From the NCBI RefSeq assembly GCF_000739085.1, contig NZ_CP009110.1, positions 930,001 through 994,000 of the forward strand: DNA of 64,000 bases, given 5' to 3'. A model generated the notes under the pieces. It saw only the letters and a list, made by a program, of their open reading frames with translations. It made no database searches and was not told the DNA's origin. A program made the translations under genes and the position numbers. Numbering within the stretch: the first letter of the stretch is position 1; every line of letters begins with the position of its first letter. This DNA comes from Amycolatopsis methanolica 239. Lineage in GTDB: Bacteria > Actinomycetota > Actinomycetes > Mycobacteriales > Pseudonocardiaceae. Shown piece by piece: positions 35,423 to 43,842 of the stretch.

Positions 35423-36196
35423 TCACCGGTGTCTTCTTCGTTCTTGCGCATCGGCCGAGGCGAGCGCCGGCAGGGCGATCAGCACCGGCGGCGACCAGTC
35501 CTGCCCCAGGTCCAGGTGCACGTCCCGTTGGTGCACCGGCGCCTCCGCCGACACCCGCACCGCCCGCGGGCACGCGCCGGCCACGGTCCGGCACGGGATG
35601 AGCTGCGCCGCCGCGCCGCCGCCACTGGGCAGCGCCGAGGACATCACCCAGTACGTGCCCGCCGGGACACCGGTGAGCAGGAAATCGCCCGGTTGGGCCA
35701 GCAGGGTGCCGCTGACCGGGAACCCACGGGCGGCGCGCTTGGGGAACAGCCCGACGTACACGGCCGGGTCCGGCCCCAGCGCAACTTGCGCGGCCGCGCT
35801 CAGCCGCACCGTGCCCATCACCGTGCCGCCGCCCGCGCCCGGGGACGACGTCGGTCGCGGCGGCGAGGCGGTGAGCACGTCCGGTAGCCGCCGGAACTCG
35901 ACCGGCGTGGTGCCGACCGCGGCGGCGAACCGCGAGGTGAACGTGCCGACCGCGGAGAAGCCCACCGCGTTGCAGATGTCGATGATCCGCTCGTCGGTCA
36001 GCAGCAGCAGCTGTTTGGCCCGCTCGAACCGGCGCGCGGTCAGATACTGGCAGGGCGGCATGCCCAGCTCCCGCGTGAATGTGCGGGCCAGGTGGAACGG
36101 GCTGTAGCCGACGTGGTCGGCGACGTCCCCCAGCCCCAACGGCTCCTCCGCGTGCGTGGTGATGAACCGCGCGGCGCTCAGGACTGCCTCGCGCAT
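35423..36196 (-). CDS. AraC family regulator with unusual C-terminal domain
   Basis: The product is 257 aa. Two AraC helix-turn-helix motifs occupy residues 1-105: LGLGDVADHVGYSPFHLART and IIDICNAVGFSAVGTFTSRF, ending in the usual GTTPVEFRR. After a glycine-rich linker (SSPGAGGGT), residues 130-250 look like a beta-sandwich resembling carboxypeptidase-regulatory folds (GTVRLSAAAQVALG, GDFLLTGVPAGTYWV). Having the DNA-binding domain first is less common for AraC proteins. It is the first gene of a pair with the VOC protein. Confidence 0.83.
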   Translation of the reverse strand: MREAVLSAARFITTHAEEPLGLGDVADHVGYSPFHLARTFTRELGMPPCQYLTARRFERAKQLLLLTDERIIDICNAVGFSAVGTFTSRFAAAVGTTPVEFRRLPDVLTASPPRPTSSPGAGGGTVMGTVRLSAAAQVALGPDPAVYVGLFPKRAARGFPVSGTLLAQPGDFLLTGVPAGTYWVMSSALPSGGGAAAQLIPCRTVAGACPRAVRVSAEAPVHQRDVHLDLGQDWSPPVLIALPALASADAQERRRHR

Positions 36197-36317
36197 GACG
36201 ACCCCCTCGTCGATCCGGACGTTTCCCGCGTGAGGAGATCCTGCACCAGGGGTACGACGATTTCGAGGGGCGTCACACCGCGCCAGTGCCCGGCGACACA
36301 GCGCTGACCAGCGATGA

Positions 36318-36956
36318 TCACTGCACCGCGGCGACCAGCAACCCTCCGCCGACCGGAAGCAGCGCCGGCACCAGCCGCTCGTCCTCGCGGATCGCCCGCG
36401 CCAGTTCGCGCGCCGCGAGCACCCCGGGCTCCCGCCGCTCGCCGCGGGCCGCGTCGGTCACGCCGTGGAACGCGATCACCCCGCCGGGCCGCAGCAGCTG
36501 GACGCCGTGCTCGTAGTAGCGCGGGTACTCGGCGCGCGCCGCGTCCACGAACACCAGGTCGTAGCCGCCGCTGGTGAGACGTGGCAGCACGTCCAGCGCC
36601 CGGCCCATGATCAGCCGGGTGCGGCCGGGCGGGTACCCGGCCTCGCGGAAGGTGCGGCGCGCGGCCTGGTGGTGCTCCGGCTCGATGTCGATCGAGGTGA
36701 GGACCCCGTCCGGGGCCATGCCGCGCAGCAGGTAGAGCCCGCTGACCCCGATGCCGGTGCCGATCTCGACCACCGCGCGGGCCCGCAGGCTCGTCGCCAG
36801 GAAGCACAGCGCCGCGCCGGTCGCGGGTCCGAGCGCCGCGCAGCCCAACTCCGCCGAGCGCGCCCTTGCGGTGAGCAGCGCGGCGTCCGCCGGGTGGTCG
36901 GGCAGGTAGCCCTCGGCGTGGTCGCCGCCACTCGCCGCGAGCGTCTCGGAGGTCAC
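36318..36956 (-). CDS. SAM-dependent O-methyltransferase (Rv1220c-like)
   Basis: The 212-aa member resembles the catechol O-methyltransferase-like family. SAM binding is shown by [19 protein letters not shown] and [31 protein letters not shown] supplies the metal-binding aspartate of this family. GTG 36956 is preferred. It diverges from sigE, exactly as Rv1220c does from Rv1221 (sigE) in M. tuberculosis. The acceptor is unknown. Confidence 0.88.
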   Translation of the reverse strand: MTSETLAASGGDHAEGYLPDHPADAALLTARARSAELGCAALGPATGAALCFLATSLRARAVVEIGTGIGVSGLYLLRGMAPDGVLTSIDIEPEHHQAARRTFREAGYPPGRTRLIMGRALDVLPRLTSGGYDLVFVDAARAEYPRYYEHGVQLLRPGGVIAFHGVTDAARGERREPGVLAARELARAIREDERLVPALLPVGGGLLVAAVQ

Positions 36957-37086
36957 GCGGCAAAGGTTAGCGCTGGTCGTCGCCAAACCCGTGGAAGACG
37001 TGCACACTTCTCTCAGGCGGCTCTCAGTCTCGTCTCACTACCCACATAAGGAGAGGGGCCAAGCTGGGTCTCAACGGGTGCCAGGG

Positions 37087-37121
37087 GTTCCCGGGAACAC
37101 AGTGCGGATGGCCCGCGTTGG
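37087..37121 (+). promoter_or_regulatory. Putative ECF (SigE-type) promoter for sigE
   Basis: GGGAAC (37093-37098) and CGTTGG (37116-37121) with 17 nt between match the GGAAC/CGTT pattern of SigE-class promoters. The -35 half also lies in the perfect palindrome GTTCCCGGGAAC (37087-37098). If real, transcription starts near 37127 and translation must begin at ATG 37147, implying autoregulation of sigE as in mycobacteria. Confidence 0.65.
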
Positions 37122-37146
37122 ACAGATCAGTTGGGAGAACAGCCTG

Positions 37147-37764
37147 ATGGAGGTGCCGTCCCCCACGATGCAGAACAGCCTGGAGAACGAGCAGGTCGAG
37201 GGCCGCCCGGTCACCGTCGACGAGTCCGCGTGGACTCCGCCGTCGTGGGACGAGGTCGTCCGCGAGCACGGCGACCGCGTCTACCGGCTGGCGTACCGGT
37301 TGACCGGCAACACCCACGACGCCGAGGACCTCACCCAGGAGACGTTCATCCGGGTGTTCCGCTCGCTGGCCTCCTACAAGCCGGGCACCTTCGAGGGCTG
37401 GCTGCACCGCATCACCACGAACCTGTTCCTGGACATGGCGCGCCGCCGCTCGCGGGTGCGCATGGAGGGGCTGCCCGAGGACACCGACAGAATCGTCGGT
37501 GACGACCCGAGCCCGGAGCAGGTCTACAGCGACACGCACCTGGACCCGGACCTGCAGGCCGCGCTCGACGAGCTGCCGCCGGAGTTCCGCGCCGCCGTGG
37601 TGCTGTGCGACGTCGAAGGACTTTCCTACGAGGAGATCGGTGCGACGCTCGGCGTGAAGCTGGGCACCGTGCGCAGCCGGATCCACCGCGGCCGGCAGGC
37701 GTTGCGTGCCTCGCTCGAACGGCGCCGGGCGGCCAAGGAGGAATCCGTGGGGGTTTCCGCATGA
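37147..37764 (+). CDS. sigE: ECF RNA polymerase sigma factor SigE
   Basis: The product is 205 aa from ATG 37147, or 218 aa from ATG 37108. Region 2 ([20 protein letters not shown], then [10 protein letters not shown]) binds core polymerase and the -10 element. Region 4 ([20 protein letters not shown]) reads the -35 element. The later ATG is preferred since a GGGAGAA ribosome site precedes it and an ECF promoter overlaps the earlier one. It is coupled to the anti-sigma gene (ATGA at 37761). SigE governs the envelope and heat stress response; htrA and tatB follow. Confidence 0.95.
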   Translation: MEVPSPTMQNSLENEQVEGRPVTVDESAWTPPSWDEVVREHGDRVYRLAYRLTGNTHDAEDLTQETFIRVFRSLASYKPGTFEGWLHRITTNLFLDMARRRSRVRMEGLPEDTDRIVGDDPSPEQVYSDTHLDPDLQAALDELPPEFRAAVVLCDVEGLSYEEIGATLGVKLGTVRSRIHRGRQALRASLERRRAAKEESVGVSA

Positions 37765-38414
37765 GCGAACTGCGAGGCTGGGGCCTGCCCGAGTCTCACC
37801 TGCTTCCCGACGCCGTCGTCGCCTTCGTGGACGGCGAGATGAGCCTGGGCGCCCACGAGCGTGCCGCGTCGCACGTCGCCCGGTGCCCGATCTGCGCGGC
37901 CGAGGTGACGTCGCAGCGCCAGGTGCGCGCGGCGGTCCGGCGCGCGGAAGCCCCGTCGATGCCCGCCAGCCTGCTGGCGAGCCTGCGCAACATCCCGCAG
38001 GACACCGACCTGCCGACCAGTCCCGACAACCTCGCCGTCACCGAGGACGGCCAGCTGGTCGCCATCCAGCGGCCCGACCGCGTCGCCGGTCTCCGGTCGT
38101 CCCCTTTTGGTTCGTCGGCGCCGCTCGGGTCGAGCGCGCCCCTCGGTAGTGGTTCCGCCGTACTGGGCGGGCAGCGTCAACCCTCGGTGCGGCGCCGTGT
38201 CGCGCAGGGCGCCGGGGTGGCCGTGTCCGGCCTGGTCCTGAGCGCGCTCGCGCTCGTCGCGACCTCGGCGACCGGCGACCCGACGCAGGCCAACCCGGAG
38301 CCGGGCCAGGCGCCCGCGCCCGGCGTGCTGCGCGCCCAGCTCGGTGGCGAGCCGAGCGCGGCCGCCACCACCACGACGACGACCACGACTCCCGCTCCCG
38401 TGGCCGGTCGCTGA
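37761..38414 (+). CDS. rseA: Zinc-binding anti-sigma factor RseA
   Basis: The 217-aa partner of SigE has the ZAS zinc motif H38-x3-C42-x2-C45 (HVARCPIC) inside the N-terminal sigma-binding domain. It is followed by a low-complexity linker with [18 protein letters not shown] repeats. A single membrane helix at about 152-170 ([18 protein letters not shown]) and a proline/threonine-rich outer tail with eight threonines in a row end the protein. ATG overlaps the sigE stop. Release of SigE would need redox change or proteolysis, possibly helped by adjacent HtrA. Confidence 0.92.
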   Translation: MSELRGWGLPESHLLPDAVVAFVDGEMSLGAHERAASHVARCPICAAEVTSQRQVRAAVRRAEAPSMPASLLASLRNIPQDTDLPTSPDNLAVTEDGQLVAIQRPDRVAGLRSSPFGSSAPLGSSAPLGSGSAVLGGQRQPSVRRRVAQGAGVAVSGLVLSALALVATSATGDPTQANPEPGQAPAPGVLRAQLGGEPSAAATTTTTTTTPAPVAGR

Positions 38415-38495
38415 CGCGCCCTTCACCGTCCGCGGGGGAGAATCGGTGGCGTAGGGTCGCGCCGACAGCACGACGAGCCATCCACCCGGGGAACG

Positions 38496-40019
38496 ATGAG
38501 TCAGCCGAACCCACCACAGGACAGCGCCGGCGCGGAACCGCGGCTGGCGCCCCGCCCGCTGGACCGGCCGCCGGTGGATCCCGCGGAAGCCGGCGTGTTC
38601 GGCCGCCCGCACGGCGTGGACGGTGCCTTCGACAAGCTCTACACCCCCGGCACGCGCAACGGCGACAGGATCGCGGCCGCGCCGCCCGCGCCGGAGTCGC
38701 TGGCCGAGGCGTTCGGCCGCCCGCCCGGCGCGGAGGACGTGCGGCTCCAGCGCCCCGCCGGGGACAACGGCAGGCAGCCGGGCGGTGATCCGGAGCCGCC
38801 GCTGTGGTCCCGCATGACCGACCCGTGGCGTGACCCGGGTTCGGCCGCGGTGCTGTCCCGCCCGGCGCTCGATCCCGACGATGAGGACGACGAGGACGCC
38901 AACCGTCCGCGCAGCGCCCAGCTGTCGTTGCCCGAGCTGCTGTTCGGCCGCCGCGTGAAGCCGGTCGCGCTGGGGCTGCTCGGGGTTGTGTGCCTGCTCA
39001 TCGGCGCCGTCGGCGGTCTGATCGGCTGGTGGCTCGGCGGCGCGGGCGACTCGCTGACCGGGTCGGCGACCATCTCCGAGGCCGAGGCGGGCAAGGAACG
39101 CGCGCCCGGTTCGATCGCCGAAATCGCGAAGCGCGTGGCGCCGGCGGTCATTTCGATCGAGGTCAAGTCCGGTCAGTCCGGCAGCGTCGGCTCCGGGGTG
39201 ATGATCGACCCGCAGGGCTACGCGATCACCAACAACCACGTCATCTCGCTGGCCACCAGCGATCCGCAGGCGAAGATCACCGCGGTGTTCACGGACGGCA
39301 CCCGCACCGAGGCGCGGGTCGTCGGGACGGATCCGAAGACCGACCTGGCCGTGATCAAGGTGGCGGTGTCGAACCCGACGGTGCTGCAGATCGGCGACCC
39401 GGCCGGCCTCGAACCGGGCGATTCGGTGATCGCCGTGGGTTCGCCGCTGGGCCTGGAGAACACCGTGACCTCTGGCATCGTGAGCGCGCTGCACCGGCCG
39501 GTCACCGCGGCCGGGGAGAACGGCGAGCCGCCGGTCACGTACGACGCGATCCAGACCGACGCGCCCATCAACCGCGGCAACTCGGGTGGCGCGCTGGTCG
39601 ACTCGACGGGCGCCCTGGTCGGCATCAACTCGTCGATCCGCACGGACGGCGGCGCGGACGGTGGGGGTGGCAGCATCGGCATCGGGTTCGCCATCCCGGC
39701 CGACGACGCGATCAAGATCGCCCGCACGCTCATCAGCAGTGGCCAGGTCAAGCACGCCGACATCGGGGTGAACGCGGCGTCGGTCGCGGCGGAGACGTCG
39801 GAGGGCGCGCAGGTGCTGAACGTCGCCGACGGCGGTCCGGCCGCGCGGGCAGGCATCGCGGAGGGCGACGTCATCACGAAGCTCGGCGACCGCCTGGTCC
39901 GCAATGCGGCGGAGCTGACGGTGGCGGTGCGGCAGCACGAGATCGGGGAGACGGTGCCGGTGCAGCTGGTCCGGCAGGGGCGGACGCTGATGGTCGACGT
40001 GACGCTGGGCTCGGACTGA
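38496..40019 (+). CDS. htrA: HtrA-type membrane-anchored serine protease with PDZ
   Basis: The 507-aa protein has a long disordered cytoplasmic N-terminus (residues 1-150), a single helix at about 155-180, and an extracytoplasmic trypsin-like domain with H248 (TNNHVIS), D283 (KTDLAVIK) and S363 (NRGNSGGAL). A C-terminal PDZ domain follows from about 435. Layout and context (sigE-rseA-htrA-tatB) match Rv1223. It would degrade or refold damaged envelope proteins under SigE control. ATG 38496 is preceded by GGGGAACG, a weak ribosome site. Confidence 0.94.
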   Translation: MSQPNPPQDSAGAEPRLAPRPLDRPPVDPAEAGVFGRPHGVDGAFDKLYTPGTRNGDRIAAAPPAPESLAEAFGRPPGAEDVRLQRPAGDNGRQPGGDPEPPLWSRMTDPWRDPGSAAVLSRPALDPDDEDDEDANRPRSAQLSLPELLFGRRVKPVALGLLGVVCLLIGAVGGLIGWWLGGAGDSLTGSATISEAEAGKERAPGSIAEIAKRVAPAVISIEVKSGQSGSVGSGVMIDPQGYAITNNHVISLATSDPQAKITAVFTDGTRTEARVVGTDPKTDLAVIKVAVSNPTVLQIGDPAGLEPGDSVIAVGSPLGLENTVTSGIVSALHRPVTAAGENGEPPVTYDAIQTDAPINRGNSGGALVDSTGALVGINSSIRTDGGADGGGGSIGIGFAIPADDAIKIARTLISSGQVKHADIGVNAASVAAETSEGAQVLNVADGGPAARAGIAEGDVITKLGDRLVRNAAELTVAVRQHEIGETVPVQLVRQGRTLMVDVTLGSD

Positions 40020-40121
40020 CCGCCGGATGGACGAGACGTGAACTCCACGCGCGGGATCCGAACCAGCCGGTTGGCGGGGTAATCTGAGGTAGCTGGAGCC
40101 GTGTGAGGCGGAGGTTCGCGA

Positions 40122-40535
40122 ATGTTCGAAAGCGTTGGCTGGGGCGAGATCCTCGTCCTGATCGTCGCGGGCCTGTTCATCCTCGGCCCGGAGCGCCTTC
40201 CCGAGGCGGCGGCCTGGCTGGGCCGGAGCGTGCGGAAGGTGCGCGATTTCGCGACCGGCGCCCGGCAGCAGCTCAAGGAAGAGATGGGCTCGGACTTCGA
40301 GCAGTTCCAGAAGCCGCTGGAGGACCTGCGGCAGCTGCGCAACTTCGACCCACGCCGGGCGGTCACCCAGCACCTCTTCGACGGTGACCCGGACCCGCTC
40401 GGGATCAACGGCCTGTCCGGCGGCAGCGTGAAGCCGAACGGCTACCCCGCCGCGACGACCACCCCGGCCGCGAAGCCGGAACCGGAACCACTCAAACCAG
40501 GCGAAAAGCCCCCCACAGACCCAGACGCCACGTAA
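40122..40535 (+). CDS. tatB: Sec-independent protein translocase subunit TatB
   Basis: The product is 137 aa. An N-terminal membrane helix ([15 protein letters not shown]) is followed by the hinge GPERLPEAA and a long amphipathic helix ([20 protein letters not shown]), ending in a proline-rich tail ([17 protein letters not shown]). With TatC it recognises twin-arginine signal peptides. It lies 102 bp after htrA, as Rv1224 does after Rv1223. A terminator-like hairpin begins 5 bp after its stop. Confidence 0.94.
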   Translation: MFESVGWGEILVLIVAGLFILGPERLPEAAAWLGRSVRKVRDFATGARQQLKEEMGSDFEQFQKPLEDLRQLRNFDPRRAVTQHLFDGDPDPLGINGLSGGSVKPNGYPAATTTPAAKPEPEPLKPGEKPPTDPDAT

Positions 40536-40539
40536 AAGA

Positions 40540-40563
40540 GGGCCACCCCAGCAGGGGAGGCCC
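40540..40563 (+). terminator. Terminator hairpin after tatB
   Basis: GGGCC-A-CCCC (40540-40549) pairs with GGGG-A-GGCCC (40554-40563) across the loop AGCA, with a single A-A mismatch. It stands 5 bp after the tatB stop. The following CACTATTTCG is only weakly T-rich. Confidence 0.75.
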
Positions 40564-40617
40564 CACTATTTCGAAACCGCAAGCCGGCAACGAAAAGCAA
40601 GCGACCACCCCAACCAG

Positions 40618-40743
40618 ACCTCCCCCGCCCCCGATCCACAGCCGATCTTTAGTCGCCGAGCAGGCGTGTCAAGGCGGGAAAGAGTGCCTTGACACGTCTG
40701 CTCGGCGACTGAAACACAATCAGGCATCGGGGGCGGGGGTGGT
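40618..40743. repeat. Nested long palindrome (inner 25-bp, outer 14-bp stems)
   Basis: Inner arms 40651-40675 and 40686-40710 pair over 25 bp with one G-U and a 10-nt loop; three more pairs extend it to 40648-40713. Outside them, CCCCCGCCCCCGAT (40622-40635) pairs perfectly with ATCGGGGGCGGGGG (40726-40739), and ACC/GGT pairs at 40618-40620 and 40741-40743. The whole is about 126 nt between convergent tatB and mrp. It is far larger than a simple terminator and resembles a palindromic mobile or REP/MITE-like element; no transposase is nearby. Confidence 0.8.
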
Positions 40744-40794
40744 CGAAAGGTGACCTTTCGAGCGCCGTGAGGCGCTTTCCGCGCGATGGCGCGG
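40744..40794. repeat. Three consecutive short palindromes
   Basis: Directly next to the nested palindrome are CGAAAGGT-G-ACCTTTCG (40744-40760), AGCGCC-GTGA-GGCGCT (40761-40776) and CCGCGC-GATG-GCGCGG (40779-40794), all perfect. The remaining sequence to the mrp stop at 40871 shows no gene. Together with the nested palindrome this is a 175-bp run of inverted repeats. Confidence 0.75.
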
Positions 40795-40870
40795 GTTTAA
40801 AGATCAAAAGACAGTCCTCGCCGGACGGGCAGGCTCCGGAATGACCACCCAGCTCACCTGTGCATGCGGG

Positions 40871-42016
40871 CTACCGTCCGCTGGGGCTGAGGTTCAGCAT
40901 CTTCCCGGCCAGCCCACGGGCCCGCACCGAGAGCTTCTTCGCCACATCCCGCAGCACCTCGGACGCCGGAGCTTCGGGTTCGGCGAGCACCAGCGGCGTC
41001 CCGGCGTCACCCTGCTCCCGCAGGCGCGGGTCGAGCGGCACCTGGCCCAGCAGCGGCACCTCGGAGCCCACCGACTTCGACAGCGAATCGGCCACGGTCC
41101 TGCCGCCGCCGGAGCCGAAGATCTCCATCCGCTCGCCGGACGGGGTCTCCAGCCACGACATGTTCTCGATGACCCCGGCGACCCGCTGCCGCGTCTGCAT
41201 CGCGATCGCGCCCGCCCGTTCGGCGACCTCCGCGGCGGCCTGCTGCGGCGTGGTCACCACCAGGATCTCCGCGTTCGGGATCAGCTGGGCGACCGAGATC
41301 GCGATGTCACCGGTGCCCGGCGGCAGGTCCAGCAGCAGGATGTCCAGGTCGCCCCAGAACACGTCGGCCAGGAACTGCTGCAGCGCGCGGTGCAGCATCG
41401 GGCCGCGCCACACCACCGGCGTGTTGCCGGGGGTGAACATGCCGATGGAAATGACCTTCACGCCGTGCGCCTGCGGCGGCATGATCATCTGCTCGACCTT
41501 CGTCGGCTTCTCACGCGCGCCCAGCATGCGCGGCACCGAGTGGCCGTAGATGTCCGCGTCGACCACGCCGACCGACAGCCCGCGCTGGGCCATCGCCACC
41601 GCGAGGTTGACCGTCACGCTCGACTTGCCGACCCCGCCCTTGCCGGACGCGACGCAGTACACCCGCGTCATCGAGCCCGGCTGGGCGAACGGGATGACCG
41701 GCTCCGCGGCGTCGCCGCGCAGCTGTTTCCGCAGCTCGGTGCGCTGCTCGTCGCTCATCACGTCGAGCTCGACCCGGACCTCACGCACCCCGGGGAGCTT
41801 GCCGACCGCGGCCTTGGTGTCCTTGGTGATGGTGTCCTTGAGCGGACAGCCGGCCACCGTCAGGTACACCGCGACCGAGACGACACCGTCCGAACCGACC
41901 GCGACGTCCTTGACCATGCCGAGTTCCGTGATGGGCTTGCGGATCTCGGGGTCGTGAACGTCCTTCAGCGCCGCGCGGACGTCCTCGACACTGGGGATCT
42001 GCTGCGTACTGGTCAC
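40871..42016 (-). CDS. mrp: Mrp/ApbC family iron-sulfur carrier ATPase
   Basis: The product is 381 aa. The N-terminal MIP18/DUF59 domain (about 8-85) has C57 in TVAGCPL. The P-loop ATPase has the deviant Walker A GKGGVGKS at 125-132, with DADIYGHSVPRMLG and LLLDLPPGTGD. The CxxC pair of many ApbC proteins (after ENMS) is absent here, as often in actinobacteria. It probably assembles or delivers Fe-S clusters. GTG 42016 starts 9 bp after the DUF1003 gene on the same strand, so it likely ends a three-gene unit. Confidence 0.9.
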   Translation of the reverse strand: MTSTQQIPSVEDVRAALKDVHDPEIRKPITELGMVKDVAVGSDGVVSVAVYLTVAGCPLKDTITKDTKAAVGKLPGVREVRVELDVMSDEQRTELRKQLRGDAAEPVIPFAQPGSMTRVYCVASGKGGVGKSSVTVNLAVAMAQRGLSVGVVDADIYGHSVPRMLGAREKPTKVEQMIMPPQAHGVKVISIGMFTPGNTPVVWRGPMLHRALQQFLADVFWGDLDILLLDLPPGTGDIAISVAQLIPNAEILVVTTPQQAAAEVAERAGAIAMQTRQRVAGVIENMSWLETPSGERMEIFGSGGGRTVADSLSKSVGSEVPLLGQVPLDPRLREQGDAGTPLVLAEPEAPASEVLRDVAKKLSVRARGLAGKMLNLSPSGR

Positions 42017-42025
42017 CCCACCATG

Positions 42026-42547
42026 CTACGGACCGGTAATGGCCTCTGCCTGCGCCCTATTGCTTTTCCCACGTCGCGGCTTCGTGTTGAGGTCCTCACG
42101 CAGCTTGTCCAGCTCCCCGCGCAGGTAGTCGCGGGTGGCGACCTCGCCGACCGCAAGGCGCAGCGCGGCCAGCTCGCGCGCCAGGTACTCGGTGTCGGCC
42201 TTGGTCTGCGCCGCCCGGTGCCGGTCCTCCTCCAGGGACACCCGGTCCCGGTCGTCCTGCCGGTTCTGCGCGAGCAGGATCAGCGGCGCCGCGTACGCCG
42301 CCTGCGTGGAAAACGCCAGGTTGAGCAGGATGAACGGGTACGGGTCCCAGCGGAGCGCGGCCGCGCTCAGGTTGACGATGATCCACACGACGACGATGAG
42401 GGTCTGCCAGAACAGGTACTTCCCGGTGCCGAGGAACCGGGCCAGCCGCTCCGACAGCCGTCCGAAGCTGTCCGGGTCGATGCTGACCAGTGGACCCCGT
42501 CCGGAGCGGGGCTGGTCGAGGCGGCGCCGCGCGGTCAACTCAGGCAC
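42026..42547 (-). CDS. DUF1003 two-helix membrane protein
   Basis: The product is 173 aa. Two membrane helices lie at about residues 45-63 (LFWQTLIVVVWIIVNLSAAA) and 72-92 (FILLNLAFSTQAAYAAPLIL). Around them are the family residues of DUF1003 and a highly charged coiled-coil tail (DRVSLEEDRHRAAQTKAD). GTG 42547 overlaps the stop of the MgtE-N/CBS gene by 8 nt, so both should be made in equal amounts. The family is unassigned. Its pairing with an MgtE sensor-like protein suggests magnesium handling. Confidence 0.85.
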   Translation of the reverse strand: MPELTARRRLDQPRSGRGPLVSIDPDSFGRLSERLARFLGTGKYLFWQTLIVVVWIIVNLSAAALRWDPYPFILLNLAFSTQAAYAAPLILLAQNRQDDRDRVSLEEDRHRAAQTKADTEYLARELAALRLAVGEVATRDYLRGELDKLREDLNTKPRRGKSNRAQAEAITGP

Positions 42548-43832
42548 TGTCGATCTCCTGTCCCTCGGTGATGTCGTGCAGCCCGGTCTCGCGCCAGCGG
42601 TCGGGCAGCAGGTGGTCGAGCAGGTCGTCGACCGTGACGGCGCCCAGCAGGTGGTCCTGGTCGTCCACGACCGGACCGCACGCCAGGTTGTATGCCGCGA
42701 AGTAGCGGGTGATCTCGGGCAGGTCGGCGTCCGGTCCGAGAGCGGGCAGGTCGGTGTCCACGGCGCTGGCGACCAGCTCGGCAGGCGGTTCCCGGAGCAG
42801 GCGCTGGAAGTGCGCGCACCCCACGTAGCGGCCGGTCGGGGTCTCGGTCGGCGGGCGGCACACGAACACCAGGCTGGCCAGCGCGGCGGGCAGGTCGGGG
42901 TTGCGGATGTGCGCCAGCGCCTCGGCGATCGTGGCGTCCGGGGTGAGGATGACCGGCTCCGGCGTCATCAGGCCGCCCGCCGTGTCGGAGGAGTAGGTGA
43001 GCAGGCGCTTCAGCGGCTCGGACTCGTCCGGGTGCATCAGGTCGAGCAGGCGGCTCTGCTCGGCCGGGGCCAGCTCGGCGAGCAGGTCGGCCGCGTCGTC
43101 CGGATTCATCGCCTCCAGGATGTCGGCGGCGCGCTCCTCGGCCAGGTGGGCGAGCAGTTCCTTCTGGTCCTCCTCGGGCAGCTCCTCCAGCACGTCGGCG
43201 AGCCGCTCGTCGTCCATCGAGTCGACCACCTCGTGCCGCCGCTTGGTCGGCAGGTCGCGCATGGTCGCGGCGATGTCGACGGCCCGCATGGTGTCGAACA
43301 GCATGAGCAGCTGCCCGGCGCCCTGCGGCTGCCCGGTGAGGTCGGTCAGGCCCAGCCCGCGCACCTCCGACCAGGGCAGGACCTGCAGCGAGGACCGCCG
43401 CCTTCCGATGCCGAGCCGTCCGGAGCGCTCGCGGACGGCGAGCTTGGCCAGCACCCAGTCGCGGGTGCGGACCGGTTCCATCGCCGCGTCGGAGACCGTG
43501 ACGCGGGCGTCGGTGGAGGCCAGCCGGGCCTGTGCGTCGATCAGCTGCCCGAGCACGAGGACCTCGTTGGGGCGGCGGTGGAAGCGGCGCATGTTGACCG
43601 TGCCGGTCGCGAGCGTGACGGCGTTCGGCTCGATCGCGGTGACCCGGAGCATCGGCACGAACACCCGGCGGCGGGTGGCCAGCTCGACCACGAGCCCCAG
43701 CACCCGCGGCGGCTGCTGGTCGAGCCGCAGGCCGGCGACCAGGTCGCGCACCTTGCCGATGGACTCGCCGTCCGGTCCGAAGACCGGAAGGCCGGCCAGC
43801 TGGGCGGCGAAGACCCTGTTCACTCCAGCCAT
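42540..43832 (-). CDS. MgtE N-domain/CBS protein with PRC-barrel, no channel
   Basis: The 430-aa protein begins with a PRC-barrel-like domain (LAGLPVFGPDGESIGKVRDL, about 9-90). An MgtE superhelical N domain follows (about 195-285, with LADVLEELPEEDQKELLAHL and MNPDDAADLLAELAP). Two CBS domains occupy 290-425 (AGGLMTPEPVILTPDATIAE, LLGAVTVDDLLDHLLPD). The transmembrane pore of true MgtE is missing. ATG 43832 is the start. It heads an operon with the DUF1003 membrane protein and mrp, as in Rv1232c-Rv1229c. It would act as a cytosolic magnesium or nucleotide sensor; the partner is inferred. Confidence 0.86.
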   Translation of the reverse strand: MAGVNRVFAAQLAGLPVFGPDGESIGKVRDLVAGLRLDQQPPRVLGLVVELATRRRVFVPMLRVTAIEPNAVTLATGTVNMRRFHRRPNEVLVLGQLIDAQARLASTDARVTVSDAAMEPVRTRDWVLAKLAVRERSGRLGIGRRRSSLQVLPWSEVRGLGLTDLTGQPQGAGQLLMLFDTMRAVDIAATMRDLPTKRRHEVVDSMDDERLADVLEELPEEDQKELLAHLAEERAADILEAMNPDDAADLLAELAPAEQSRLLDLMHPDESEPLKRLLTYSSDTAGGLMTPEPVILTPDATIAEALAHIRNPDLPAALASLVFVCRPPTETPTGRYVGCAHFQRLLREPPAELVASAVDTDLPALGPDADLPEITRYFAAYNLACGPVVDDQDHLLGAVTVDDLLDHLLPDRWRETGLHDITEGQEIDSA

Positions 43833-43842
43833 GCCGCCAACA

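Noticed and set aside
37087-37098. GTTCCCGGGAAC as a stand-alone operator
   Set aside because: Perfect 12-bp palindromes are expected about fifteen times in a window this long; only its overlap with the ECF -35 is of interest.
40536-40870. A CRISPR-like array in the tatB-mrp gap
   Set aside because: The repeats are palindromes of different sequence without regular spacers or cas genes.
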